From: Persicobacter sp. CCB-QB2
GTDB lineage: Bacteria; Bacteroidota; Bacteroidia; Cytophagales; Cyclobacteriaceae
DNA length: 64,000 nt
Assembly: GCF_001274635.1 (NCBI RefSeq)
Contig: NZ_LBGV01000001.1
Span: forward strand, 620,001-684,000
Direction: 5' to 3'
The translations under genes and the position numbers were made by a program. The notes beneath the pieces were generated by a model. It was not told the DNA's origin and ran no database searches. It saw only the letters and a program-made list of their open reading frames with translations. Below are positions 26,469 to 35,319 of the stretch, piece by piece (position 1 is the first letter of the stretch; each line of letters begins with the position of its first letter).

Positions 26469-29057
26469 ATGAGCGACGAAAATACTTTTAATGACGCTGA
26501 AGATCAGGAAATGAATGGAGATATTCACGCGGCCACCATGGTCTCGGGAATGTATGAAAGCTGGTTTCTGGATTACGCCTCTTACGTAATTTTGGAGCGT
26601 GCTGTACCCGCCATTCAGGATGGTCTGAAACCGGTGCAACGCAGGATTTTACACTCCATGAAGGAGCTGGATGATGGACGCTTCAATAAGGTAGCCAATA
26701 TCATCGGGGCGACGATGCAGTATCACCCACACGGAGATGCTTCTATCGGAGATGCGATCGTGACCATCGGGCAAAAAGATTTATTGATTGAAACTCAGGG
26801 GAACTGGGGAGATATCCGTACTGGTGATCGCTCCGCGGCCCCTCGTTATATCGAGGCAAGACTGTCCAAATTCGCTTTGGATGTGGTCTATAACCCTCAA
26901 ACAACCGACTGGCAATTGTCTTATGATGGGCGGAAAAAAGAACCCATTACTTTGCCGGTTAAATTTCCACTTTTGTTGGCGCAAGGGGTGGAAGGTATTG
27001 CGGTGGGACTTTCCACCAAGATGATGCCCCATAACTTTGTGGAGCTGATTAAGGCTTCCATTGATATTCTGAAAGGAAAGCGGGCCAATATTCTGCCAGA
27101 TTTCCCTACCGGGGGTACGGCGGATTTTACCAATTATAATGAAGGTAAAAAAGGTTCTAAAATTCGCGTGCGTGCTAAAATTGAAGCCGCGGATAAAAAG
27201 ACCCTTCTCATAAAAGATATCCCTTATTCCACCACGACCAGCTCCGTGATCGATTCGATTTTGAAAGCGAACGATAAAGGGAAGCTGAAAGTGAAAAAGG
27301 TGATTGACAATACCGCCAAAGACGTAGAAATCGAGATCCAGTTAGGGCCTGGTCAATCTCCGGATGTGGTGATTGATGCGCTTTACGCTTTTACGGATTG
27401 TGAGGTATCCATTTCTCCGAATGCTTGTGTAATTATCGACGAGAAGCCGCACTTCATGTCGGTGAATGATATTCTGGCTTATTGCACCAAGCAGACGGTG
27501 GAGCTGCTGAAGCAGGAGCTGGAAATTCGTCGTGGCGAGTTGATGGAAAAAATCCTTTTCAGTTCATTGGAGAAAATCTTCATTGAGAACAGAATTTACC
27601 GTGACATTGAGGAATGCGAAACCTGGGAAGCGGTATTGCAAACCATAGACCAGGGACTGGATCCATTCAAGAAGGATTTCTATCGTGAAATTACGGAAGA
27701 GGATTTGGTACGCCTGACCGAAATCAAGATTAAGCGTATCTCCAAGTTTGACTCCTTTAAGGCAGATGAAGCCATGAAAAAGCTGACCGATGAGTTGGCT
27801 GAGGTAGAACATAATTTGGAGAACCTGATTGACTATGCCATTGCTTATTTCAAAGACTTATTGAAAAAGTATGGCAAAGGACGTGAGCGTAAAACCGAGA
27901 TCCGCAATTTTGAAGACATTAATGCGACTGTAGTTGCGGCGAATAATACCAAGCTTTATGTCAACCGTACGGAAGGTTTTATCGGAACGTCGCTGAAAAA
28001 GGATGAGTTCGTGACTGACTGTTCGGATATTGACGACATCATTGTTTTCCGTAGGGATGGGGCCTGCATCGTGACTAAAATCTCCGACAAAGCCTTTGTT
28101 GGAAAAGATATCATCCATGTTGCGGTTTTCAAGAAAAATGATGACCGTATGGTCTACAATGTCGCTTATTTGGATGCCTCCAAGAAGCGTACTTTTGTGA
28201 AGCGTTTTCAGGTATTAGCCGTTACCCGTGACCGTGAGTACAATATCACCAAAGGGGGACCAAAATCTAAAATCCTTTACTTCTCTGCAAATCCGAATGG
28301 GGAAGCCGAGGTAGTGAAAGTAAAACTGACACCAGGTTGTCCGGCACGTCAGAAGATTTTTGAATATGATTTCGCCGACCTGGCCATTAAAGGCCGTGAT
28401 GTAGTGGGGAATACCCTGACCGCTTACCCGATCAGTAAAAATGGTATCACTAAGATCTCTGATGGGGTATCTACTTTGGGTGGTATCGATGTATATTACG
28501 ATGACCATGTCGGTCGCCTGAACACCGAAGGCCGTGGTAAATTGTTGGGGAACTTCCTGGATCAGTCCATTCTTTGTATTCTGAAAGATGGTTCCTACGA
28601 GTTGACCAACTATGAGCTGACCAACCGATACAATGTGGATGAGGTGGTTCATATCGAACAGTTTGATCCAGAGAAGCCAATCACGGCTATTTACTATGAT
28701 GGGAATAATAAAACCCATTATGTGAAGCGGTTTATGATTGAAACCACCACTCTGGACAAGCGATTCAAATTTATCACCGATGCCCGTAGCTCTAAAATGT
28801 TGGCAGTGACTCTGGATAAATTGGCGCAAGTCGAAATCACCTACAAACGCAAAGTGGACGGCAAGACCGAAGGGATCTTTGATTTGGATGTCCTGGCTGA
28901 AGTGAAAGGCTGGAGAGCTTTAGGAAATAAATTGAGTGCCTATCCGGTGAAATCCGTGAAAGTGATTGAAAGTAAACCGGCACCTGTGGCCGCTAAATCC
29001 ACTCAAGAAAATGTTGAAGTGGATGAAGACGATCAGGAACAATTAGGTTTGTTTTAA
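26469..29057 (+). CDS. parC: DNA topoisomerase IV subunit A
   Basis: 862 residues. The breakage-reunion domain has DGLKPVQRRILHSM (about 52-65), YHPHGDASIGDAI (about 85-97) and the catalytic Tyr127 in AAPRYIEARL. A coiled coil and the C-terminal beta-propeller (about 500-830) follow, and the end is acidic (VDEDDQEQLGLF). It cuts and rejoins DNA together with ParE. Parallel gene 43 bases upstream, so parE-parC form an operon. Full length; no defect in the frame. The pairing with a short ParE (about 620 residues) marks topoisomerase IV rather than gyrase. Confidence 0.95.
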   Translation: MSDENTFNDAEDQEMNGDIHAATMVSGMYESWFLDYASYVILERAVPAIQDGLKPVQRRILHSMKELDDGRFNKVANIIGATMQYHPHGDASIGDAIVTIGQKDLLIETQGNWGDIRTGDRSAAPRYIEARLSKFALDVVYNPQTTDWQLSYDGRKKEPITLPVKFPLLLAQGVEGIAVGLSTKMMPHNFVELIKASIDILKGKRANILPDFPTGGTADFTNYNEGKKGSKIRVRAKIEAADKKTLLIKDIPYSTTTSSVIDSILKANDKGKLKVKKVIDNTAKDVEIEIQLGPGQSPDVVIDALYAFTDCEVSISPNACVIIDEKPHFMSVNDILAYCTKQTVELLKQELEIRRGELMEKILFSSLEKIFIENRIYRDIEECETWEAVLQTIDQGLDPFKKDFYREITEEDLVRLTEIKIKRISKFDSFKADEAMKKLTDELAEVEHNLENLIDYAIAYFKDLLKKYGKGRERKTEIRNFEDINATVVAANNTKLYVNRTEGFIGTSLKKDEFVTDCSDIDDIIVFRRDGACIVTKISDKAFVGKDIIHVAVFKKNDDRMVYNVAYLDASKKRTFVKRFQVLAVTRDREYNITKGGPKSKILYFSANPNGEAEVVKVKLTPGCPARQKIFEYDFADLAIKGRDVVGNTLTAYPISKNGITKISDGVSTLGGIDVYYDDHVGRLNTEGRGKLLGNFLDQSILCILKDGSYELTNYELTNRYNVDEVVHIEQFDPEKPITAIYYDGNNKTHYVKRFMIETTTLDKRFKFITDARSSKMLAVTLDKLAQVEITYKRKVDGKTEGIFDLDVLAEVKGWRALGNKLSAYPVKSVKVIESKPAPVAAKSTQENVEVDEDDQEQLGLF

Positions 29058-29068
29058 GAAATCAATAA

Positions 29069-29100
29069 GCCTCGCTCTTTTTGGGAGTGAGGTTTTTTTT
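29069..29100 (+). terminator. Rho-independent terminator after parC
   Basis: CCTCGCTC pairs with GAGTGAGG (one G-U) around TTTTTGG, followed by T8. It ends eight bases before the ATG of the next gene, which makes the upstream TTG start of that gene unlikely. Confidence 0.85.
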
Positions 29101-29107
29101 ATTTTTT

Positions 29108-29980
29108 ATGCGATATTGTTTTTTTTATTTGCCGCTGTTAATCTTACCATTTACAGTCTTGGCTCAAATACCGGAGGTCAAAACCTTTAACGCCTATAAC
29201 AGGGATTACGCCACTGATTGGATTGCTTTTTCTAATTCTTTGGACAAGGATGATATGATCTCCCAGTTTATTGACTATGCTCAGGGGCAGCCCGCCTGGG
29301 TGGATCGCTTTAGTCGGGAGGGCTTTTATTTAGGTAATTATATATCATTGGTTGATTTTGATGCTGATGAGGAGGACGAAATCGTCTACCAGGGGCCTCT
29401 GTTCGGGGAGTCCCAGGTTTTTGAGATTTATAAGAGGAAAGACGATAAAACATTTGATTTAATTTTTTCATCACAGCAGGGGGTGATAACTTCAGAATGG
29501 AATGGGGAACAATTAAGCCGATTATATGTGCGGGATTGGGGGTGCTGTATGGAAGAGCACATTACGAGTGTGGTTTTTGAAGTTCAAATGGAGCAAGGGC
29601 AGCTTAAATTTCAGAGGAGTTTTCAGTTTGTTTCGCACTTTCTGGAGACTAAACCCAAAGCTTATTTTAAATCACCAATAGCTTTCCAGACATTGAATGA
29701 AAGCTATACTTTGAGGGTAACACCAGAAATTGTAAAAGAGGGCCTTTTTGTTGATTTGGATCCTGAAAAGGGAAATGTATTAAGTCATTATCCAAAAGGA
29801 ACCGAAGGAATTGCCCTGGCAGAGAAGGTAGATAAGACGGGGCGTATTTGGTGGTATGTATTAATTGATACTTCAAATCAGTATACGAAATCAAACACCT
29901 ATTTAGGAGGTATTGAAGGAGATGGATATGTCTCTGGCTGGATGAGTAGTCGTTATCTGCAGATTTTGGTAAGGAATTGA
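29108..29980 (+). CDS. Secreted protein of unknown function with SH3-like C-terminus
   Basis: 290 residues. Signal peptide MRYCFFYLPLLILPFTVLAQ. Residues about 60-190 contain an acidic beta segment NYISLVDFDADEEDEIVYQG, like the VCBS/EF-hand type of outer-surface proteins, and a CCMEE pair of cysteines. The last 80 residues (VKEGLFVDLDPEKG ... GRIWWYVLID ... GYVSGWMSSRYLQIL) look like a bacterial SH3 domain, often found on proteins near the cell wall. Start ATG 29108 was preferred to TTG 29081 because the latter lies in the terminator stem. No function can be given. Confidence 0.78.
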   Translation: MRYCFFYLPLLILPFTVLAQIPEVKTFNAYNRDYATDWIAFSNSLDKDDMISQFIDYAQGQPAWVDRFSREGFYLGNYISLVDFDADEEDEIVYQGPLFGESQVFEIYKRKDDKTFDLIFSSQQGVITSEWNGEQLSRLYVRDWGCCMEEHITSVVFEVQMEQGQLKFQRSFQFVSHFLETKPKAYFKSPIAFQTLNESYTLRVTPEIVKEGLFVDLDPEKGNVLSHYPKGTEGIALAEKVDKTGRIWWYVLIDTSNQYTKSNTYLGGIEGDGYVSGWMSSRYLQILVRN

Positions 29981-30042
29981 TTTCAATTGCAAATGAAATT
30001 TTATAGCTTGAAAAGAGTGCCGTTTCCACTTCATTTTTTGCT

Positions 30043-31608
30043 ATGCTCACCTCCAGTCTTTCCAAAATTCAAAGCACGAAAACTTCGGCCTTGGCGGATC
30101 ATCTGATTTTAGGTTTTATCATTCTCCTGAAATTCATCCTGCAGTATTTCGCTATCAACCCGGTTTATGAATTGCATCGGGATGAATATTTACATATTGA
30201 TTTGGGCAATCATCTGGCCTGGGGATATGCCTCTGTCCCTCCCATTACCGGTTTAATTTCGAAGGTCATCCTTTCGTTGGGAGGCGCGGTCTTTTGGGTG
30301 AAATTTTTCCCAGCCCTCTTTGGTGCGGGGCTTTTATATTTCGTCTGGAAAATGGTGGAGGAGCTTGATGGAGGTTTGTTTGCGAAGGTGCTGGCGACTT
30401 CCTCTGTCATGTTTTCTGTACTGGTCCGAATCAATACCCTTTATCAGCCCAATTCCCTGGATTTTCTTTGCTGGACAGCCTTATTCTATTTTGTGATCAA
30501 GTATGTTAATCGGGGAGAGATACAGTGGTTATATGCGATAGGCTTAGTCTTTGGTATCGGTTTTCTGAATAAATACAATATTGTCTTTTTGGTCATTGGA
30601 ATCATACCTGCCATAGCATTGTCTCCGCATCGAAAGCTTTTTAAAAACGCACACTTATATAAGGCAGTCGGGCTGGCAGTGATTTTAATCAGCCCCAATT
30701 TGTATTGGCAGTGGATCAATGATTTTCCGGTGATTAAACATATGACAGCCCTGACCGAAATTCAGTTGGTAAAGGTGAGCCGATGGGATTTTCTCAAGGA
30801 ACAGCTTTACTTTTTCTTCGGCTCCTTGCCGGTATTGGTAACAGGTATAGGAGCATTGCTGGTAAATCGGAAGTATAAGCGATACCAGTTTCTTGCCTTT
30901 GCCTTGATTTTTATTTTGGTGCTTTTTACTTATTTAAGGGCAAAAGGATATTATGCCATTGGTCTTTATCCGGTATTTTTAGCCTTCGGGGCGGTAGTGT
31001 TAGAGCAGTATTTAAAGAATAGTTGGAAGAAGTTTATTGGGCTTGTGTTGTTGGTTTTTCCTATTGGATTTTTTGTCTTTATGATGCCGATTTTTTTACC
31101 TGTATGGTCACCTGAAAAGATGGAGGAGGAACAAGAAATGTTCAATGATCTGGGATTGAACCGTTGGGAAGACGGAAAACTTCATGCTATCCCTCAAGAT
31201 TATGCCGATATGCTGGGCTGGAAAGAATTGGCAGGAATTGTGGATCAGGGCATTGGCCAATTAGCCTCCAAAGATCATTTGTTAATACATTGTGATAATT
31301 ACGGACAGGCGGGTGCGATCAACTATTATTCTAATTCCGGGGTGCCGGCATTGTCCCTGAATGCAGATTATATCAATTGGTATGATCTGGAAAAAGAGCC
31401 GATCATTAATGTGGTTTTGGTAAACAATGCCGGTAATTTTGATCGAGACAGGGAAGAAAACCTGTTTTCCGAAGTCATTAAAATCGGTGAAATTCAGCAT
31501 CCATTAGCAAGAGAAAAGGGAACGACCGTGTATTTGTTAAAAGGCGCCAAAAGGTCCATTAATGATATTTTGAAATCCGAAATTGCCCAACGAAAATCCA
31601 TCGAATAA
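30043..31608 (+). CDS. GT39/ArnT-like membrane glycosyltransferase
   Basis: 521 residues with about ten hydrophobic segments in the first 360 residues. NPVYELHRDEYLHIDLGNHLAWGY (about 38-61) contains the Asp-Glu pair in the first periplasmic loop that is catalytic in the PMT/ArnT superfamily, and SVPPITGLISK fits the ArnT-type family. Such enzymes transfer a sugar from a lipid carrier to lipid A, protein or another acceptor on the outer face of the inner membrane. The C-terminal 150 residues form a soluble periplasmic domain. Start ATG 30043. The acceptor is unknown. Confidence 0.85.
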   Translation: MLTSSLSKIQSTKTSALADHLILGFIILLKFILQYFAINPVYELHRDEYLHIDLGNHLAWGYASVPPITGLISKVILSLGGAVFWVKFFPALFGAGLLYFVWKMVEELDGGLFAKVLATSSVMFSVLVRINTLYQPNSLDFLCWTALFYFVIKYVNRGEIQWLYAIGLVFGIGFLNKYNIVFLVIGIIPAIALSPHRKLFKNAHLYKAVGLAVILISPNLYWQWINDFPVIKHMTALTEIQLVKVSRWDFLKEQLYFFFGSLPVLVTGIGALLVNRKYKRYQFLAFALIFILVLFTYLRAKGYYAIGLYPVFLAFGAVVLEQYLKNSWKKFIGLVLLVFPIGFFVFMMPIFLPVWSPEKMEEEQEMFNDLGLNRWEDGKLHAIPQDYADMLGWKELAGIVDQGIGQLASKDHLLIHCDNYGQAGAINYYSNSGVPALSLNADYINWYDLEKEPIINVVLVNNAGNFDRDREENLFSEVIKIGEIQHPLAREKGTTVYLLKGAKRSINDILKSEIAQRKSIE

Positions 31609-31672
31609 TATTTCCACCGAATAATATTATTGGATATATAAAATAATGCCACCCAATACCACCCAATACCAC

Positions 31673-31695
31673 AGAGACGCATCGCATGCGTCTCT
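31673..31695 (+). repeat. REP-like palindrome, copy a
   Basis: AGAGACGCA (31673-31681), loop TCGCA, TGCGTCTCT (31687-31695), then TTTTC. It may also act as a terminator for the glycosyltransferase gene 64 bases upstream. Confidence 0.75.
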
Positions 31696-31972
31696 TTTCA
31701 CCAAACCCAACCCCAATTTTACCCCAAAATTCAATGAATAGAATCATCCGGTATTTTGATCCCCACGCCCGAATGGTTTGGGCCATTCGATAAAAAATTG
31801 AATTCCGGTAATTTTCAGTCATGAATTATTGATCGGTAAATATTTGATGGCGACAAATCATTGGTGTTGCATTTTCCCGGTATGGTAGCATCCTATGCAT
31901 GAATATGGGGGATTGGTTTTTCGATTAAAATGCGTTTCTGAATGGTGTGGTTCATATGATGGAATGACCTTG

Positions 31973-31991
31973 AGACGCATGCGATGCGTCT
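31973..31991 (-). repeat. REP-like palindrome, copy b
   Basis: AGACGCAT / ATGCGTCT around GCG. Its loop asymmetry puts it in the opposite orientation to copy a. Confidence 0.75.
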
Positions 31992-32063
31992 TCCATCCAT
32001 TTCCCCAAATCTGATTCCACGATTCCTATTGGCATCGCCATATTGTAAAAATGTCGGTATTAA

Positions 32064-32094
32064 CCATAGAGACGCATGCGATGCGTCTCTATGG
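32064..32094 (-). repeat. REP-like palindrome, copy c (31 bp)
   Basis: CCATAGAGACGCAT (32064-32077), loop GCG, ATGCGTCTCTATGG (32081-32094): 14-base perfect arms, the longest of the four. It lies 34 bases beyond the 3' end of the RAYT transposase gene, same orientation as copy b. Confidence 0.82.
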
Positions 32095-32127
32095 TCATCC
32101 GGCCATTCGGAATTAATTCCCAAACAA

Positions 32128-32658
32128 TTACCCCTTTCGATTAAACCGGTCTGTCCACCATTTGGACGGGTTATTCAAAATATATTGGTAAATACGTTGA
32201 AATGCCTGTGGATCCCAGGCCACATTATCGTAATACCGGCTTTGCCATCTGAAATCTTCCCGAATTTTCCTTGCCCTGCTGGTGACAGCTCCCTTGAACC
32301 CCCGAATAATGGCAGGGAGGTTATTCGACTGTGAGCCGGGCTGGTTGCCCTCCCAATTGGGAAATTGATTGTGAATATTCTCTCCAATGGAGATCAATGC
32401 GTGGAAATGATTGGGCATCACGATGAAAATATCATTGCTAAGATTCATATCTGTTCGCATTTCAAAGGTTCGCAGCCATTCCTCCTGAGCAATCTGACCA
32501 ATTGTTGATAGGTACATTTTTGAATCCCTGACTTCACCGAAGAAATGACGATGATGGTGACAACAAATGGTAATGAAATAAGCACCCGCCCGACCATAAT
32601 CCCAGTTTTTCAATCGCGGAGAGGATATCCGATATTTATTTTGAAATTTATCATTCAT
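32128..32658 (-). CDS. REP-associated tyrosine transposase (RAYT, Y1/HUH family)
   Basis: 176 residues from the ATG at 32658. Single-domain HUH transposase: NKYRISSPRLKNWDYGRAGAYFITICCHHH at the start, the metal-binding HUH motif in MPNHFHALI (His84, His86), IIRGFKGAVTSRARK for the helix that bears the catalytic residue region, and WQSRYYDNVAWDPQAF with the Tyr pair, then IYQYILNNPSKW. RAYTs mobilise or maintain REP palindromes. Palindromes of one family flank it (32064 and 32746, in opposite orientations) with two more nearby. An in-frame ATG at 32703 would add 15 residues not typical of the family. Confidence 0.9.
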   Translation of the reverse strand: MNDKFQNKYRISSPRLKNWDYGRAGAYFITICCHHHRHFFGEVRDSKMYLSTIGQIAQEEWLRTFEMRTDMNLSNDIFIVMPNHFHALISIGENIHNQFPNWEGNQPGSQSNNLPAIIRGFKGAVTSRARKIREDFRWQSRYYDNVAWDPQAFQRIYQYILNNPSKWWTDRFNRKG

Positions 32659-32745
32659 AGTAGTGGTTAATGTTTCCACCCCCGATACCCTATTCCCCAT
32701 CAATGGTTTTCATTTCTACCACATAAATGACAAAAAAAACCTCAG

Positions 32746-32764
32746 AGACGCATCGCATGCGTCT
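32746..32764 (+). repeat. REP-like palindrome, copy d
   Basis: AGACGCA (32746-32752), loop TCGCA, TGCGTCT (32758-32764). Same orientation as copy a; upstream flank of the RAYT gene. Confidence 0.75.
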
Positions 32765-32987
32765 TGCAACGTATCAACCCCACAACGTATGATCCCGCAT
32801 CCCATGCATCACGAATCGAATTCAACCCGCGAGATATACGCCCCGCATCAAATATAACCCGCGAACCCCAAACCAAAATCACGATCCATGCCATTCCCCA
32901 TAAAAAGCCCATTAATCAACCCATATCACATTTCCCATCTGCCCGATTTTCCCTAAATTGCATTTCAAAAAATTACGATTCGCAATA

Positions 32988-33686
32988 ATGAATATTGATC
33001 CAAAAAAACTGCAGCAGGCGAAAATTGAATATTTTCAGGAATATGTGACGGAGACCAAGAAAGCATTGCTGGAACAGGTGATGGATGAGAGAACCCGCCA
33101 AATCGCCATTGTTTTAGAGGATGTGTATAAGCCACACAATGCCTCAGCAGTTTTCCGTAATTGCGATTGTTTTGGGGTGCAGGATTTGCACATCATCAAT
33201 AATTCCACCGAATATCATATTAATCCTAATGTATCAAAAGGTGCTTCGAATTGGGTGACCATGCACCGTTATGAACAAGAGGGTAAACCCAATACCGACC
33301 TTTGCTATAAGGAATTAAAAAGCCAGGGCTATAAAATCTATGCGACCTCCCCGAATGTGGAGGGCAAAACGCTGGATCAGGTGGATTTAAATGGGAAGGT
33401 GGCCATTGCCTTTGGAAATGAGGCCGATGGTTTATCCGATTTTGCTTTGGATCAGGCAGATGAATTGCTTCGCATTCCAATGTATGGCTTCACGGAATCT
33501 TTTAATATCTCGGTGACTACCGCCTTGTGTTTACACAGCCTTGTGGAACGCTTACGTAAAGAGCGGAATGACTGGCATTTGACCGAAGAGGATCGGCAAT
33601 TTTTGCGATCGGTTTGGTATATGGGGCTTACTCGAAATGCCGACATGCATTTAAAGCGACTAATGGAAGAAATGACCGCCCTATAA
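32988..33686 (+). CDS. trmH: tRNA (guanosine-2'-O-)-methyltransferase, TrmH/SpoU type
   Basis: 232-residue SPOUT methyltransferase. The three SpoU motifs are present: NASAVFRNCDCFGVQDLHII (about 49-68), VAIAFGNEADGLSD (about 138-151) and GFTESFNISVTTALCLHSL (about 167-185). TrmH methylates the 2'-O of G18 in tRNA using S-adenosylmethionine. A longer C-terminal helical part (KERNDWHLTEEDRQF) matches TrmH more than RlmB. The ATG at 32988 is chosen; the in-frame TTG at 32958 adds ten residues. Closed by a bidirectional terminator. Confidence 0.92.
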   Translation: MNIDPKKLQQAKIEYFQEYVTETKKALLEQVMDERTRQIAIVLEDVYKPHNASAVFRNCDCFGVQDLHIINNSTEYHINPNVSKGASNWVTMHRYEQEGKPNTDLCYKELKSQGYKIYATSPNVEGKTLDQVDLNGKVAIAFGNEADGLSDFALDQADELLRIPMYGFTESFNISVTTALCLHSLVERLRKERNDWHLTEEDRQFLRSVWYMGLTRNADMHLKRLMEEMTAL

Positions 33687-33703
33687 AAGGGAAGGATAAA
33701 AAA

Positions 33704-33730
33704 AAGACAAGGTTTTCAGACCTTGTCTTC
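33704..33730. terminator. Bidirectional terminator between trmH and the glucosaminidase gene
   Basis: AAGACAAGGT / ACCTTGTCTT with loop TTTCAG; A-rich before and T-containing after. It serves two convergent genes. Confidence 0.82.
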
Positions 33731-33748
33731 GTGTTTTATCAGAATGCA

Positions 33749-34594
33749 TCAGGAGGCTGCCATCAGCACTTCCTTTTGCGGAACCGAATAATATGCATCG
33801 TATTGCTGCATTTTATATTTCCGAATAATGCTCTTCAGAAGGCTAATATAGTTTGAACCTTCCTCAGAATAAGCCGTCAGGTGATTCACGAGTTCTAATG
33901 AATTACTTTCCACCTGCATAGCATTTCTTAAATCCTCATAAGCATAAACCCGTCCGATAATGTCCAGATAGTGCTCCGTGGAAGAGAGGATGTCATCATA
34001 AGCCCGAACGTATACAGGACGGTTGTTACGTGTCCCCTTAGTCGCTCTTCTGGGTTCATTAGCGGAAAAGCTCCATACTCCAAAGGCATTGTTAGCCTCT
34101 AAAAATATAGAAGAAGTTCCCCATCCGGTTTCCATCACGCTCTGTGCCAGAATCATACTGATTGGAGGCGGAGTCATGCGTAATGGTAATTCCTCTACCG
34201 ATTTAGCTTTATATTTGGCTAAATAGAGGCTCAGCAGCGCTTTCGTGGAGGGATCGTATTGGCGATTATTAATCATCATCTCCACTCTCTCCTTCTCTGC
34301 CAATTTGCGTTCCCTCGCCAAAATGATTGTTGGAAGCATCATATCGATGAATTTGGCGGTTTTTTCATGCACCGGCAGATTTCCCAAGCTTTTTAAATTT
34401 TGGTAAATCACGGGTGCTACCCCCGGTCCATCCACTGGAAGGATGTCATCGGTTTGCTCCATGAATACATAGTTGGCGCTAAATTCAGTTTCCTCATTGT
34501 CATCGTGTCCTTCTGTTAAGTTCACGTGGGTACTACAGGAATTTCCAAAAGGACCCAAAAGCAATAGGAAACCAAGGGTTTTCAAACGCTTCAT
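33749..34594 (-). CDS. Bax-like glucosaminidase-domain lipoprotein
   Basis: 281 residues; lipobox GNSC with Cys about 20. Residues about 130-230 form a glucosaminidase (GH73/Bax) domain: PPPISMILAQSVMETGWGTSSIF with the catalytic Glu in METGWGTS, then NNAFGVWSF, and YDDILSSTEHYLDIIGR. It should cut the glycan chains of peptidoglycan or trim them at the inner side of the outer membrane. Monocistronic and convergent with trmH. Confidence 0.9.
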   Translation of the reverse strand: MKRLKTLGFLLLLGPFGNSCSTHVNLTEGHDDNEETEFSANYVFMEQTDDILPVDGPGVAPVIYQNLKSLGNLPVHEKTAKFIDMMLPTIILARERKLAEKERVEMMINNRQYDPSTKALLSLYLAKYKAKSVEELPLRMTPPPISMILAQSVMETGWGTSSIFLEANNAFGVWSFSANEPRRATKGTRNNRPVYVRAYDDILSSTEHYLDIIGRVYAYEDLRNAMQVESNSLELVNHLTAYSEEGSNYISLLKSIIRKYKMQQYDAYYSVPQKEVLMAAS

Positions 34595-34892
34595 ACAGTA
34601 ACTTGTTGGTACGGCACGAAATTTAGCAAGGATCTTGCCAAAAATTGTATTTTTAGGATAAGTGATTGTTGATTAGTAGGTTACTTCGTCTTCGCTGCCT
34701 TGTGACATAGAGGTGGTTCCCTGGTATTATCATGACTTTAGGTTGATGGGAACAAACACAAAGCAGCTTTCCGGAAGCCAGAACTGGAGAAAATATTAAA
34801 ATTAGGTATGTCAGTCAGTCTAATGAACAGGTGTCAGTAAAATGTCAGGCTTATTTGAAGTCAGAGGGGAAAGGTTGCTTTGCTGGGGGGTA
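34595..34892 (+). other. Gene-free spacer upstream of the glucosaminidase gene
   Basis: About 300 bases with no open reading frame of note. The glucosaminidase promoter (minus strand) should lie here. I see no repeats or structured elements. Confidence 0.6.
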
Positions 34893-35116
34893 TTAAGCCG
34901 AATTATGCAGGCTTAAATCCTCGTTTAGCTGTAAGGCGGAAAAAATGAAGGAATAGACATCTTTTTTAAGATTTTTCCAACGAGGCAGATGAAGGAGGAG
35001 AAAGCATGCATGCCCAAATTTGGGCTATTATAATTTAAAGAAAATAAGTTTTAAAAAGCTGAAGTTAAGATGCTTGGACTTGGTTAATGAATTTTGAGGT
35101 GAATAATTCGGGTTAA
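34893..35116 (+). mobile_element. MITE-like repeat, copy 2
   Basis: 224 bp. Left end TTAAGCCGAATTATGCA, right end TGAATAATTCGGGTTAA: inverted repeats ending in TTAA on both sides. The interior holds the family landmarks GCGGAAAAAATGAAGGAAT, GATTTTTCCAACGAGGCAG, GGAGGAGAAAGCA and GCCCAAATTTGGGC. Its first 100 bases recur exactly 200 bases downstream in copy 3. Confidence 0.82.
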
Positions 35117-35319
35117 ATCCTCGTTTAGCTGTAAGGCGGAAAAAATGAAGGAATAGACATCTTTTTTAAGATTTTTCCAACGAGGCAGATGAAGGAGGAG
35201 AAAGCATGCATGCCCTAATTGAGGCTATCAAAAATAAAGGAAAATCACATGCAATAATTTGAAAATAAGTATTTTGAGTTGTTGGTTTAGTGAAATTAGC
35301 GGTGTGTGATGCGGATTAA
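35113..35319 (+). mobile_element. MITE-like repeat, copy 3 (tandem with copy 2)
   Basis: Begins at the TTAA that ends copy 2. Positions 35113-35215 are identical to 34913-35015 (103 bases). Its right end, GTGTGTGATGCGGATTAA, contains the stop codon (35316-35318, minus strand) of the acetyltransferase gene. The right half differs from copy 2. Confidence 0.8.

Larger units (their letters stand above)
31609..32063 (+). other. Gene-free region with REP-like palindromes
   Basis: 455 bases without a convincing gene. It begins with short direct repeats (CGAATAATATT twice, ACCACCCAAT twice, 31603-31670), then two palindromes of the RAYT-associated family (31673 and 31973). Codon-like structure is absent and several in-frame stops interrupt all frames of any length. 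Confidence 0.6.

Noticed and set aside
28215-28829. Antisense frame of 204 codons within parC
   Set aside because: Shadow of the C-terminal propeller of ParC; no features of its own.
31673-32094. CRISPR array, because of repeated palindromic units
   Set aside because: Units are in mixed orientation, irregularly spaced by hundreds of bases and tied to a RAYT transposase; there are no cas genes.
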